This document shows, one piece after another, positions 17,281-25,362 of a stretch of DNA of 64,000 bases. This DNA comes from Betaproteobacteria bacterium UKL13-2. Lineage in GTDB: Bacteria > Pseudomonadota > Gammaproteobacteria > Burkholderiales > Usitatibacteraceae. Each line of letters opens with the position of its first letter. The first letter of the stretch is position 1. The stretch covers positions 925,733 through 989,732 of the forward strand of contig CP012157.1 of NCBI GenBank assembly GCA_001602455.1, in the 5' to 3' direction. The notes under the pieces are model-generated. The model was not told where the DNA came from, made no database searches, and worked only from the letters and a program-made list of their open reading frames with translations. The position numbers and the translations under genes were made by a program.

Positions 17281-18021
17281 ATGAAGCTCTACGTCATTAC
17301 AGGAACCACCAAAGGAATTGGGCAAGCGCTCGCCACCGAACTCGGACGGGACGAGCGCAATATGGTTGTCGAGATTTCGCGGGGTGTTTCAGGCGAAAAT
17401 GGCCGAAACGCCTTGCTGCATGCGGACTTTGCCGATCTAAAGACGATTGCATCGGCCATGGCTGCGCTCACCGGACTCGTCGGTGAAAAGCGTTTCACGG
17501 ATGCGGTGCTGATTAACAATGCCGGGGTTGTTCTACCCGTTGAGCGATTTGATGCGATTGACGGCGAGGCCTTGCAGCAGAACTTGACGGTCAACGTCGT
17601 CGCCCCCGTGCTACTTACCCAAGCGTTTACCAACATCACTCGTGGCATCGCGGATCGACGTCTGGTCGTCAACATATCCTCCGGCGCGGCGAAGCGTCCT
17701 GTGCGCGGCTGGACCGCCTACTGTGCGGCTAAGTCTGCGCTGGAGATGGCAACAAGGGTGATTGCCGAAGAGGCGAAGGAGTCCGATCCGGGCATGGTGG
17801 TTTGCTCGCTTGCGCCCGGCGTGGTTGACACACCGATGCAAGCCACAATTCGTGGCGTCGCCGAAAACCTGTTTCCCGAACGCGCACGCTTCCGCCAACT
17901 CAAAGAAAGTGGTGCGCTGCGCGATGCGACGGCAGTGGCTCACGATATCATTTCACTCTTGAACACCGAGCGACTTGCTAACGGTGGAAACTACGACATC
18001 CGCGAACTTCTCAATGGCTAA
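17281..18021 (+). CDS. SDR-family oxidoreductase (sepiapterin reductase-like)
   Basis: 246 residues, the standard length of a classical short-chain dehydrogenase. Visible motifs are the NAD(P) loop TGTTKGIG at residue 7, NNAG near 81, the catalytic serine in VVNISSG and YCAAK as the YxxxK pair. The C-terminal LAPGVVDTPMQ segment is typical. The overall pattern fits sepiapterin or benzil reductase-like enzymes; the substrate is unknown. A strong AGGAGG lies before the ATG. It overlaps the next gene by 8 bp, so the two are probably cotranscribed. Confidence 0.9.
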   Translation: MKLYVITGTTKGIGQALATELGRDERNMVVEISRGVSGENGRNALLHADFADLKTIASAMAALTGLVGEKRFTDAVLINNAGVVLPVERFDAIDGEALQQNLTVNVVAPVLLTQAFTNITRGIADRRLVVNISSGAAKRPVRGWTAYCAAKSALEMATRVIAEEAKESDPGMVVCSLAPGVVDTPMQATIRGVAENLFPERARFRQLKESGALRDATAVAHDIISLLNTERLANGGNYDIRELLNG

Positions 18022-18733
18022 TGCTAATCCCCACACTGCAACGACTTCAAAAACTGCAAAAACTGTAAAGAGTGCAAAGAGTGCAACAAGCGCGGCGTCC
18101 GCAAAGAGCGTGAAGAGCACAAAGGCAGCGAAGCCTCCGACCACGGCAAAGGCAACCAAAGCCAAGCCCGCAAAGACGGCACGCAAAATTACCAAACTCC
18201 ACTACTGCGATTTGCGAGATTGCCAAGGCATTTGTTGCAGCGACGGCGCGTTCCTGCGGCCAGAGGAGGTGCGACGTGTACACAAGCTTGTCGAAAAATA
18301 TCCTGAGCACTTCAGCCATTTAGATTTACCGCTGGATTACATCATCGACGAGGAGTGGGCGCACGGCGTAGGCAAAAAAACAAATGTGCGCAAGTTTCGC
18401 TACCGCAACAAACCCGAGCACTTCAAGCACACAAAATGTGTTTTCGCGGAAAGCGACGGCAAGTGCTCTTTTCAGACGCTAGCGATTAAGCAAGGCGTGC
18501 ATAAGTGGAAATACAAACCAATGGGATGTTGGTTGTTTCCACTCGAAAGCGATGAAAAGGGACTCGTCTCGCCGCCACGCACTCGTAAGGATGACCCGAA
18601 TAATCTCGATGCGGCATATCCCGGTTTTGCGACATTCACGCCATGCGGCAAGCACTCTGAAAAAGGCAAGGTTTGGTGGATCGCCTTGAAGGAAGAAGTG
18701 GCCGAATACAAGCGCATTTGCCCCGATGATTGA
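18014..18733 (+). CDS. Cys-rich YkgJ/DUF3109-like protein with histone H1-like tail
   Basis: 239 residues from the ATG at 18014. The first 55 or so residues are almost entirely Lys, Ala, Ser and Thr (repeats such as KSAKSATSAASAKS), resembling bacterial histone H1-like or AlgP tails. The rest carries a cysteine pattern with CDLRDCQGICCSDGAFL, CVFAESDGKC, GCWLFPLE and TPCGKHS, close to proteins annotated as YkgJ-type or DUF3109 zinc or iron-sulphur binding. The function is unknown. The tail is an uncommon addition and could bind nucleic acid or be a flexible linker. An in-frame start 13 codons upstream is less likely. Confidence 0.75.
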   Translation: MANANPHTATTSKTAKTVKSAKSATSAASAKSVKSTKAAKPPTTAKATKAKPAKTARKITKLHYCDLRDCQGICCSDGAFLRPEEVRRVHKLVEKYPEHFSHLDLPLDYIIDEEWAHGVGKKTNVRKFRYRNKPEHFKHTKCVFAESDGKCSFQTLAIKQGVHKWKYKPMGCWLFPLESDEKGLVSPPRTRKDDPNNLDAAYPGFATFTPCGKHSEKGKVWWIALKEEVAEYKRICPDD

Positions 18734-18780
18734 TACACCAACACCTTTCTCTTTTTACGCAGCCGTTGGCGCGCTACTAA

Positions 18781-19017
18781 ATGCCCATGTATAAGTTACA
18801 AGTGCAAGATGATGACCGTCACGCTGATATTTGGCGTGACGTGAAATCGGCAGACGGCTTGTTGATGACCTTCGCCAACGAGTCAGAGGCACGAGAGAAG
18901 CTTGCGGTGTTATTTCCTGTGCTCGTCAAAATGGAGCAATTTCAAGCTGACCGCAAACGCACACGCGTGATCGTGATGAATCCCTACCAGGATATTGATC
19001 AGGAGAAGGAAGAGTAA
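18781..19017 (+). CDS. Small conserved-looking protein, unknown function
   Basis: 78 residues, soluble and charged, with [16 protein letters not shown] and a C-terminal acidic tail. It ends at a TAATG overlap with the aldo/keto reductase start, so the two are translationally linked. No family recognised. Confidence 0.7.
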   Translation: MPMYKLQVQDDDRHADIWRDVKSADGLLMTFANESEAREKLAVLFPVLVKMEQFQADRKRTRVIVMNPYQDIDQEKEE

Positions 19018-20000
19018 TGCAATACCGTCGCATAGGGCGTGCGGGCGCGAAGGTTTCGCTACTATCGCTTGGCTCGTGGATAACCTACGGCAATCAGGTC
19101 GATGAGAAGGCGTCGATTGAACTGATGGCAGCAGCACGCGATCATGGCGTGAATTTTTTTGATAACGCTGAGGTGTATGCAGCCGGAAAGTCAGAAGAAC
19201 TGATGGGCGTATCGCTGAAGAAGCTTGGTTGGGATCGTCTGACCTATATGGTGTCCACGAAGTTCTTTTGGGGACTCCCGGCACAGTGGCGTGATGGTGT
19301 TAACGAGAAAAATACACTGAATCGCAAGTATTTGATGCACGCCATCAATCATTCGCTCAAGCGACTACAGCTCGATTTTGTCGATATCGTTTACTGTCAT
19401 CGTCCGGACCCCAACACGCCACTTGAGGAAACGGTGTTTGCCATGCACGACATTGTGTCTAGTGTAAAGGCCGTGTATTGGGGCACGTCAGAATGGAGTG
19501 CGGCAGACATCATGGGCGCTTGGCAAATCGCAGACAAGCATCATTTGCACAAGCCGATGGTCGAGCAGCCTGAATACAATATCTTTCATCGACAGCGGGT
19601 AGAGAAGGAATATGCGCGTCTCTACAGCGAGATTGGCACCGGCACCACAATCTGGAGCCCGCTTGCCTCGGGCTTGCTAACGGGAAAGTATGCGAACGGA
19701 ATACCCGCAGACTCGCGTGGAAGTTTGAAGTCCATGGCTTGGATGCACGATCAGCTAACAGATACGGCCCGCAACCGTGCAGTCGCAAAGCTTGTCACGA
19801 TTGCCGCGTCACTCGGCTGTACGACGGCCCAGTTGGCGATTGCTTGGTGCGCTACAAATCCGAATGTCTCAACCGTTATTACCGGCGCGTCTCGGCTTTC
19901 ACAGCTAATGGAGAACATGAAGGCACTAGAGGTTTTGGCTAAGCTGACGCCCGACGTTATGGTGGCTATTGACGATGTTGTGGCGGGGTTGTCTGACTAA
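19017..20000 (+). CDS. Aldo/keto reductase (Kv-beta-like, AKR6 type)
   Basis: 327 residues, a TIM-barrel NADPH oxidoreductase. The start [21 protein letters not shown] and [18 protein letters not shown] give the catalytic Asp and Tyr. Lysine in STKFFWG and histidine in VYCHRPDP complete the tetrad. The late [16 protein letters not shown] and a C-terminal cofactor block ([16 protein letters not shown]) fit the potassium-channel beta-subunit-like group. The substrate is unknown. It overlaps the preceding 78-residue gene by one base. Confidence 0.92.
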   Translation: MQYRRIGRAGAKVSLLSLGSWITYGNQVDEKASIELMAAARDHGVNFFDNAEVYAAGKSEELMGVSLKKLGWDRLTYMVSTKFFWGLPAQWRDGVNEKNTLNRKYLMHAINHSLKRLQLDFVDIVYCHRPDPNTPLEETVFAMHDIVSSVKAVYWGTSEWSAADIMGAWQIADKHHLHKPMVEQPEYNIFHRQRVEKEYARLYSEIGTGTTIWSPLASGLLTGKYANGIPADSRGSLKSMAWMHDQLTDTARNRAVAKLVTIAASLGCTTAQLAIAWCATNPNVSTVITGASRLSQLMENMKALEVLAKLTPDVMVAIDDVVAGLSD

Positions 20001-20088
20001 TGCCCGTCGACATGAAACGTGTCAGTGTTGGCAGTGTGTGCGCGATTGGCGATGACGCACCTCGGCGCGCCTTAGTGGTGGGACAGTC

Positions 20089-20145
20089 TAGCCATGAAAT
20101 ATTCATGGCTAGGAGCTGTGGGCGATCGATGAAATACGCCGGCTA
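20089..20145. repeat. TAGCCTGAA-type dispersed repeat with perfect hairpin
   Basis: Contains TAGCCATGAA-ATA-TTCATGGCTA, 10-base perfect arms, then a second half ending ATGAAATACGCCGGCTA. The last CTA (minus-strand TAG) is the stop codon of malate synthase. The hairpin could act in 3' end formation for either convergent gene. Confidence 0.8.
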
Positions 20146-21744
20146 GTCAATGGCTTGATATGCGGGCAAGGTCAGGAACTCCTCGTAGTTGTCGTCAAGC
20201 ACGAGCGTCTCGAACAACTGTGCGCCTTGCACATATTTGCCCGCAGCATAAGCCGCAGCGCCAACGATGCTAGGTGTTTTTGTCAGTTCATCGGCGGTCA
20301 GCGCGGAAACCATTTCTTTGGTGACCTTGCGACCATCCGACAGAACCCCTTTGGGCGAACGAATCCATTGCCATACCTGAGAGCGCGAAATCTCAGCCGT
20401 AGCCGCATCCTCCATTAGGTTGAAAATTGGTACGCAGCCGTTGCCGCCTAACCATGAGCCTACATACTGGATGCCCACCTGAATGTTGTTACGCAGCCCC
20501 GCTTCTGTAATCGGCGCTTCTGGACGAAAATCGAGCAGATCGGCGGCGGAGTAGTGGATGTCGTCGCGCTGGCGGTGAATCTGATTGGGGGTCGGCATAT
20601 GTTCATCAAATACGGCTTTGGCAATCGGAACCAAACCGGGGTGGGCGACCCAGGTGCCGTCGCAACCATCGGTGACTTCGCGCAGCTTGTCGGCACGTAC
20701 TTTTTCCATCGCCGCGTTGTTGGCCGCGTCGTCGTTCTTAATCGGAATCTGCGCGGCCATCCCGCCCATCGCACAAGCATTACGCTTGTGGCACGTTTTC
20801 ACGAGTGTCAATGCGTACGCGCGTAGGAACGGCGCCGTCATTGATACCTGCGCACGATCGGCTAAGCAAAAATCTTTATTGAGTCGAAACTTCTTGATCG
20901 CGGAGAAGATGTAGTCCCATCGACCAATGTTTAACCCGGCAGAGTGTTCGCGAAGCGCATACAGGATTTCATCCATCTCAAATGCGGCGACAATGGTCTC
21001 GATCAGCACGGTGGCCTTGATTGTTCCTTGAGGGATGCCAAGATCGTTTTGCGCCATCACAAAAATATCGTTCCACAGTTGCGCTTCAAGATGGGATTCC
21101 ATCTTGGGTAAGTAAAAGTAGGGACCCGATCCTCTCGCCAAGAGCTCTTTTGCGTTGTGAAAGAAATACATGGCGAAATCGAAAATGCCACCGGAGACGG
21201 GCTTGCCATCGAGCATGATGTGCTTTTCGTTGAGATGCCAGCCACGAGGACGGGGGATCAAGACAGCGGTTTTGTCGTTCAGCTTGTAGGTCTTGCCTTT
21301 TGCTTCAAGCGTGATGGTGCGATTGATGGCGTCACGCATATTGATCTGGCCGTCAATCATGTTGTGCCAAGTGGGACAGTTCGCGTCCTCAAAATCGGCC
21401 ATGAAGGTCGAGGCACCGCTATTGAGTGCGTTGATCACCATCTTGCGATCGGTGGGGCCTGTAATCTCGATTCGTCGATCTTGTAGATCGGCGGGGAGCG
21501 GCCAGACAACCCAATTGCCATCGCGGATGTGCTTGGTTTCCGGCAGAAAATCGGGCAGCTTTCCCGCATCGAACTCGCGCTGGCGTGCAACGCGCGCGGC
21601 GAGAAGCGTCTGGCGACGTGGCTCAAAAGTGCGTGCAAGTTTGGCGAAGAAGGCCAAGGCTTGCGGCGTCAAAATTGTCGCGAAGTCCGGCGAAATGGGA
21701 GCCGAAATGCTGAGGCCGGCGGGGGTGTTGTCGTGTGTGGTCAT
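20143..21744 (-). CDS. aceB: Malate synthase A
   Basis: 533 residues, the normal size of the A-type enzyme, which condenses glyoxylate and acetyl-CoA to malate in the glyoxylate shunt. The family signature REHSAGLNIGRWDYIFS lies near residue 260. Other conserved parts are FMADFEDANCPTWHN, the PRPRGWHLNEKH block and FLRAYALTLVKTCHKRNACAMGGMAAQIP. Isocitrate lyase is not in the window. A LysR gene is divergent with a 198 bp AT-rich intergenic region, so it is a likely regulator. The stop codon comes from a dispersed repeat. Confidence 0.97.
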   Translation of the reverse strand: MTTHDNTPAGLSISAPISPDFATILTPQALAFFAKLARTFEPRRQTLLAARVARQREFDAGKLPDFLPETKHIRDGNWVVWPLPADLQDRRIEITGPTDRKMVINALNSGASTFMADFEDANCPTWHNMIDGQINMRDAINRTITLEAKGKTYKLNDKTAVLIPRPRGWHLNEKHIMLDGKPVSGGIFDFAMYFFHNAKELLARGSGPYFYLPKMESHLEAQLWNDIFVMAQNDLGIPQGTIKATVLIETIVAAFEMDEILYALREHSAGLNIGRWDYIFSAIKKFRLNKDFCLADRAQVSMTAPFLRAYALTLVKTCHKRNACAMGGMAAQIPIKNDDAANNAAMEKVRADKLREVTDGCDGTWVAHPGLVPIAKAVFDEHMPTPNQIHRQRDDIHYSAADLLDFRPEAPITEAGLRNNIQVGIQYVGSWLGGNGCVPIFNLMEDAATAEISRSQVWQWIRSPKGVLSDGRKVTKEMVSALTADELTKTPSIVGAAAYAAGKYVQGAQLFETLVLDDNYEEFLTLPAYQAID

Positions 21745-21854
21745 GGTGTGGTGTTCCTATGGAGTGATCGCGCCGTCGTGAGGGACGAATCTGTATTGCA
21801 AAAAGTGATGTACCGAACGTTAGCAAACACGTAAAAAGTGTATTACGATACTAT

Positions 21855-21895
21855 TTATTCGATAATAACCAATAAAACATAAGTATTTATTACTT
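21855..21895. promoter_or_regulatory. Candidate LysR operators between aceB and its divergent regulator
   Basis: Two imperfect dyads fit the T-N11-A pattern: TTATT-CGAT-AATAA at 21855-21868 and AAGTA-TTTAT-TACTT at 21881-21895. They lie in an AT-rich stretch 50-90 bp upstream of the LysR start. No binding data exist; this is motif inspection only. Confidence 0.4.
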
Positions 21896-21942
21896 TTTGA
21901 ATTATTACAACCCGAACCCTCACAAGAACGTGGAGAGTCGCA

Positions 21943-22854
21943 ATGGATCGATTTAAAGCCCTTCAAACGTTTCTGGATGTCGCCAAAACGGAGAGCCTCT
22001 CGGCCGTGGCACGAGAAGAAGGTGTTACGCCTGCGATGGTGGGTCGCCGGATTGACCAGCTTGAGACGCGCATCGGCGTTAAGCTGTTCAAGCGGTCGAC
22101 CCGCAAGATCACGCTCACGCCGGAGGGCACAGCCTTCTACGAAAGTGTTCGCGATTTCATTACAGACCTCAATGCCGCCGAAGAGGCGATTGCCATTGGC
22201 GCCAAAAATGCCACAGGTCGCCTGATTGTGTCGGCACCCACGGCGTTTGGGCGAAAGCACATCGCACCGCATGTTCCAGCGTTTCTTGCCGAGAATCCGA
22301 ATCTCACGGTCACGCTGCACTTATCCGAACGTCTGGTGGATCTCAAGAACGAACGCGTCGATCTCGCGATTCGTATCGCAGATCTGAAGAACGCAGACTT
22401 TATTGCCGTAAAGCTCGCGCGCAATCATCGCGTCGTTGTTGGTGCGCCACACTATATTAAGCATGCAGGGCGCCCGCAAACGCTAGCAGATTTGGAGCGG
22501 TACAACTGTCTGGTCACGTCGTCAGACGATGGCTTGTCCGACTACTGGCACTTTCAGGACAAAGGTGAGGCGCAACGCGTCCGAGTCGCGGGCAATCTGC
22601 ATTGCAATGACGGTGGAGTGCTGACCAAATGGGCGCTGGCCGGGCAGGGGCTCGCGTGGCGCAGTGCTTGGGAGGTGTCAGACGAAATCGCTCATGGAAG
22701 ATTGATTGAGGTGCTGAATAAGTTTTCGGCACCAGGCAATGACATCTACGCGGTCTACCCTGACCGGAAGTTTCTGCCTGCCAAAGTGCGGTTGTTCATC
22801 GAATTCCTCAAACGAACTTTCGGTACGCCGCCGTATTGGGAACCGAAGGCCTAG
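21943..22854 (+). CDS. LysR-family regulator divergent from aceB
   Basis: 303 residues. The winged helix at 1-60 has MDRFKALQTFLDVAKTESLSA, ending with RSTRKITLTPEG. The effector domain includes APTAFGRKHIAPHVPAF and RVDLAIRIADLKNADFIA. The layout suggests control of malate synthase, perhaps in response to acetate or glyoxylate metabolism, but this is inference from divergence only. Its TAG stop is the first triplet of a dispersed repeat. Confidence 0.92.
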   Translation: MDRFKALQTFLDVAKTESLSAVAREEGVTPAMVGRRIDQLETRIGVKLFKRSTRKITLTPEGTAFYESVRDFITDLNAAEEAIAIGAKNATGRLIVSAPTAFGRKHIAPHVPAFLAENPNLTVTLHLSERLVDLKNERVDLAIRIADLKNADFIAVKLARNHRVVVGAPHYIKHAGRPQTLADLERYNCLVTSSDDGLSDYWHFQDKGEAQRVRVAGNLHCNDGGVLTKWALAGQGLAWRSAWEVSDEIAHGRLIEVLNKFSAPGNDIYAVYPDRKFLPAKVRLFIEFLKRTFGTPPYWEPKA

Positions 22855-22911
22855 CCTGAATACTTCACAGCGCGCCCGCTTTCGAACGCACCCCCATGAA
22901 ATGTTCAGGTT
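22852..22911. repeat. TAGCCTGAA-type dispersed repeat, short copy
   Basis: Starts TAGCCTGAATACTTCACAGC and ends CCCATGAAATGTTCAGGT, about 60 bp. It lies between the convergent LysR and FecR/DUF6600 genes. Confidence 0.85.
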
Positions 22912-22929
22912 CGCCGGACTTTCACGGCT

Positions 22930-25032
22930 CTACTGGTTGACGGCTTTCGGGCCGCGCTCACTTCGTTCGCTGCGCTCGGACGCCTTGTCCTCACGCCCTT
23001 CTTTAGGTTTAACCACGACAGCGCCCGCCCCCGCCCCTGACCCTGACCCTGACCCTGACCCTTGACGGCCAGTTTCTGCTCGGGGCTCCGCACGTTGTCC
23101 GTTGTTGGCGGGTTCCGGTCCGATGGCGCGAACATGAGCACGCAGCGGCGCTGAATGAATCTCAGCGTTGGATGGGGTGCTGCGCTCTCGCTCAACACGA
23201 TCAACGCGCTCAACACGTTGGGCGCGATCACTGGGCTCTATCCGCGCAGCCCGCTCGCCTCGTGCCGGTTCGTTGGGTCTGGTCGTCTCGTTCCTGGGTG
23301 ACACGCTTTCGCGACCAACACCGGGGGTTGCCGGTGGGGTGCCGACCAGCGTCGAGCCTTCTGTGTGCGTGACGATGCGAGGATTGGGTTTGGGCCGCGC
23401 TATCGGCACAATGGCTTCAGGTGCGCTGATTGACGGATCAGAGCTCGTGACTCGTGGCGTGCTGGGCGTTGTCAGGGGCGGCGGTCGATCGATACTTTGT
23501 GGCCCTGCGGTATTGGTCTGCGGACGAGCCGGTTCACCGACGACCCAGGTCGGCCGACTTGCATTCGGGGCTTGGCCCGTGATCGCAGTTGGCCGATTCC
23601 CACGGGGATCGGCTGCCGGCACCGTTATGGGCCTAGGCGGTGGGTTAGAGGGCACCCAGCGTCGCGTTGAATTGGGATCTGGAGTCAATGGATTCAATGA
23701 TGGGTCGCGCAGGGGCTTCTGAACTCGCGAACCAATTTGTAGATTAGGCTGGCGCCAGACGGGTTCTCCACCGACGACGACATGGCGACTGACCGCCGTT
23801 CCACCGTGCTGTTGATTGATAAATCGCGTTGGTGGATGGATCAGCGTGACGTTGTTCGTGACGTAGTTGATGTTGCGGATATAGGTGACGTTGCTGGTGT
23901 AAGCGGGAATATAGTGCTCGCGGGGCGCAAGTGGGCACCAGCCAATCGATGGCCCGGCTGAAATTGAGATTGAGGTATTTCCATCGCCGAACCATGTCAC
24001 TAATGCGGGTGCATAAATCGGACGATGGCGGTAACGACCGGGTGCCCAGTACCAACGCGCACGAATTTGCACCCATCGGCCATAGTGGAATGGTGCGAAA
24101 CCCCAAGGCGCATCATCGATCCAGGTCCAGCCCCATGGCCGAACGTAGGACCAAGACCCGTAGCGATACGGCACCCAGCCTGTGACGACGGTACGCGGCG
24201 TCCACAGCCGTCCGTATTCAGCATCATCGACCCAGTCTCCATTGGTGTCGAGATCTTCATATCCGGTCATATAAGGCGAAATGACGTCGCTACTGGCAAC
24301 ACGCTGGTGGGTCTCATCCCATTTGACATCGCGAGACTCTGACCAGCGGTCAAAGTTCGTCTCATTCGCACGCTCAAACGTGAACGATGACGCCGATGCA
24401 TGCCCCTGAACGACGAGCATCTTGCCCAGCGCCACGTTAAGATTAGCTGATCCATTTTCAAATCGTGCCGTGCCCGCGAAAACGGCCAGACGGGTTTCGT
24501 TACGGTCTGGCGAGGCGTCGACTCGATAGCGCCCGCTTTGATCCACTACCCACGCACCATGATCTGTTTCAATCCGAAACTGGTCGCGATAGTCGTCGCC
24601 ATGCGACCCGCTTTGTATTTGTGTGTACGCGCGGATTTTGATGTTCATCCCTCCACGCTGCAAAAAGAGCTTGGTCCGCTGGTCGTCCACTTTCACAAAA
24701 TCGAGCACGGTATCGCCGTCGATTCGAACCACAGATGCGCCAAAGCGAACCTCTGCCCGACTTTGTCCATTCGTCCAAACCGAGTTCTTACTCGTCACCG
24801 GATAGTTGAGTCGCGCCGCACGCCAGCCCTCATCCCGATCCGCGAAAAATGAGACATTGCCTTCAATCAAGCCAATACGCCCAACACGCGACGGCGGACT
24901 GACCTCGCTGTCTGATTCTGCCTGTGCCGGTGAGAATGTTATTGCGAGGAGCGATGTCAACATGAGTGCGAGCCACAGAGATGGTGCGCGATTGTATCGA
25001 GCAATGGCGGATGTTACGGTGCGGAAAAGCAT
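22930..25032 (-). CDS. Secreted FecR-domain / DUF6600 protein with disordered tail
   Basis: 700 residues. A cleavable signal peptide is likely (hydrophobic to about residue 38, SPAQAES). Residues 50-190 resemble a FecR domain (VGRIGLIEGNVSFF, VWTNGQSRAEVRFGASVVRI, FLQRGGMNIKI). The middle is a Trp/Tyr/Pro-rich block (GYEDLDTNGDWVDDAEYGRLW, WVPYRYGSWSYVRPWGW) typical of DUF6600. From about residue 430 the chain is proline-rich and disordered, then rich in Glu/Arg (RAQRVERVDRVERERS). A Ser-Gly/Ala-Gly run encoded by a CCCTGA hexamer array follows. Probably envelope-located; function unknown. Confidence 0.85.
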   Translation of the reverse strand: MLFRTVTSAIARYNRAPSLWLALMLTSLLAITFSPAQAESDSEVSPPSRVGRIGLIEGNVSFFADRDEGWRAARLNYPVTSKNSVWTNGQSRAEVRFGASVVRIDGDTVLDFVKVDDQRTKLFLQRGGMNIKIRAYTQIQSGSHGDDYRDQFRIETDHGAWVVDQSGRYRVDASPDRNETRLAVFAGTARFENGSANLNVALGKMLVVQGHASASSFTFERANETNFDRWSESRDVKWDETHQRVASSDVISPYMTGYEDLDTNGDWVDDAEYGRLWTPRTVVTGWVPYRYGSWSYVRPWGWTWIDDAPWGFAPFHYGRWVQIRARWYWAPGRYRHRPIYAPALVTWFGDGNTSISISAGPSIGWCPLAPREHYIPAYTSNVTYIRNINYVTNNVTLIHPPTRFINQQHGGTAVSRHVVVGGEPVWRQPNLQIGSRVQKPLRDPSLNPLTPDPNSTRRWVPSNPPPRPITVPAADPRGNRPTAITGQAPNASRPTWVVGEPARPQTNTAGPQSIDRPPPLTTPSTPRVTSSDPSISAPEAIVPIARPKPNPRIVTHTEGSTLVGTPPATPGVGRESVSPRNETTRPNEPARGERAARIEPSDRAQRVERVDRVERERSTPSNAEIHSAPLRAHVRAIGPEPANNGQRAEPRAETGRQGSGSGSGSGAGAGAVVVKPKEGREDKASERSERSERGPKAVNQ
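23035..23058. repeat. Hexanucleotide array (CCCTGA)x4 in coding sequence
   Basis: Four perfect units encode alternating Ser-Gly on the minus strand in the disordered tail. Copy-number change would alter length by two residues per unit without frameshift. Confidence 0.8.
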
Positions 25033-25201
25033 GTTGGCTCCGAGTGCGCGTCAGCCCGTTGGGCGTGGAAAGTCTGGGCTAAGTTTTTTTCGCCCAACCT
25101 AACAACAATGAATATCTGCCAAACGTCTCGTGCGCGCCGCCGTTGACACCGACTCATTCCCTCCGCCCGTGTGACGATGCGGCGAGTGCCGTGGGGATTG
25201 C

Positions 25202-25232
25202 TTGTCTGTTATGTATAGTATCTAACAGACAA
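25202..25232. promoter_or_regulatory. Perfect 10-base inverted repeat upstream of AsmA-like gene
   Basis: TTGTCTGTTA, 11 bases, then TAACAGACAA: a perfect dyad. The spacer holds TATAGT, a possible -10 box, so a bound repressor would block the promoter. The length is typical of TetR-family operators, but no such regulator is adjacent. It lies between two divergent genes, 130 bp before the AsmA-like start. Confidence 0.5.
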
Positions 25233-25362
25233 AACGCAGTCCTGCAGAGGCGACACAAAATTAGATCAATTTGTGTTCGCTGCATTGGCTGTGTTGGCGC
25301 TATCGGCCAGCGGGGTGTGTGCGGGCTCAACAAGAATCAGCTCCAAATACGTCGGAACCAAA

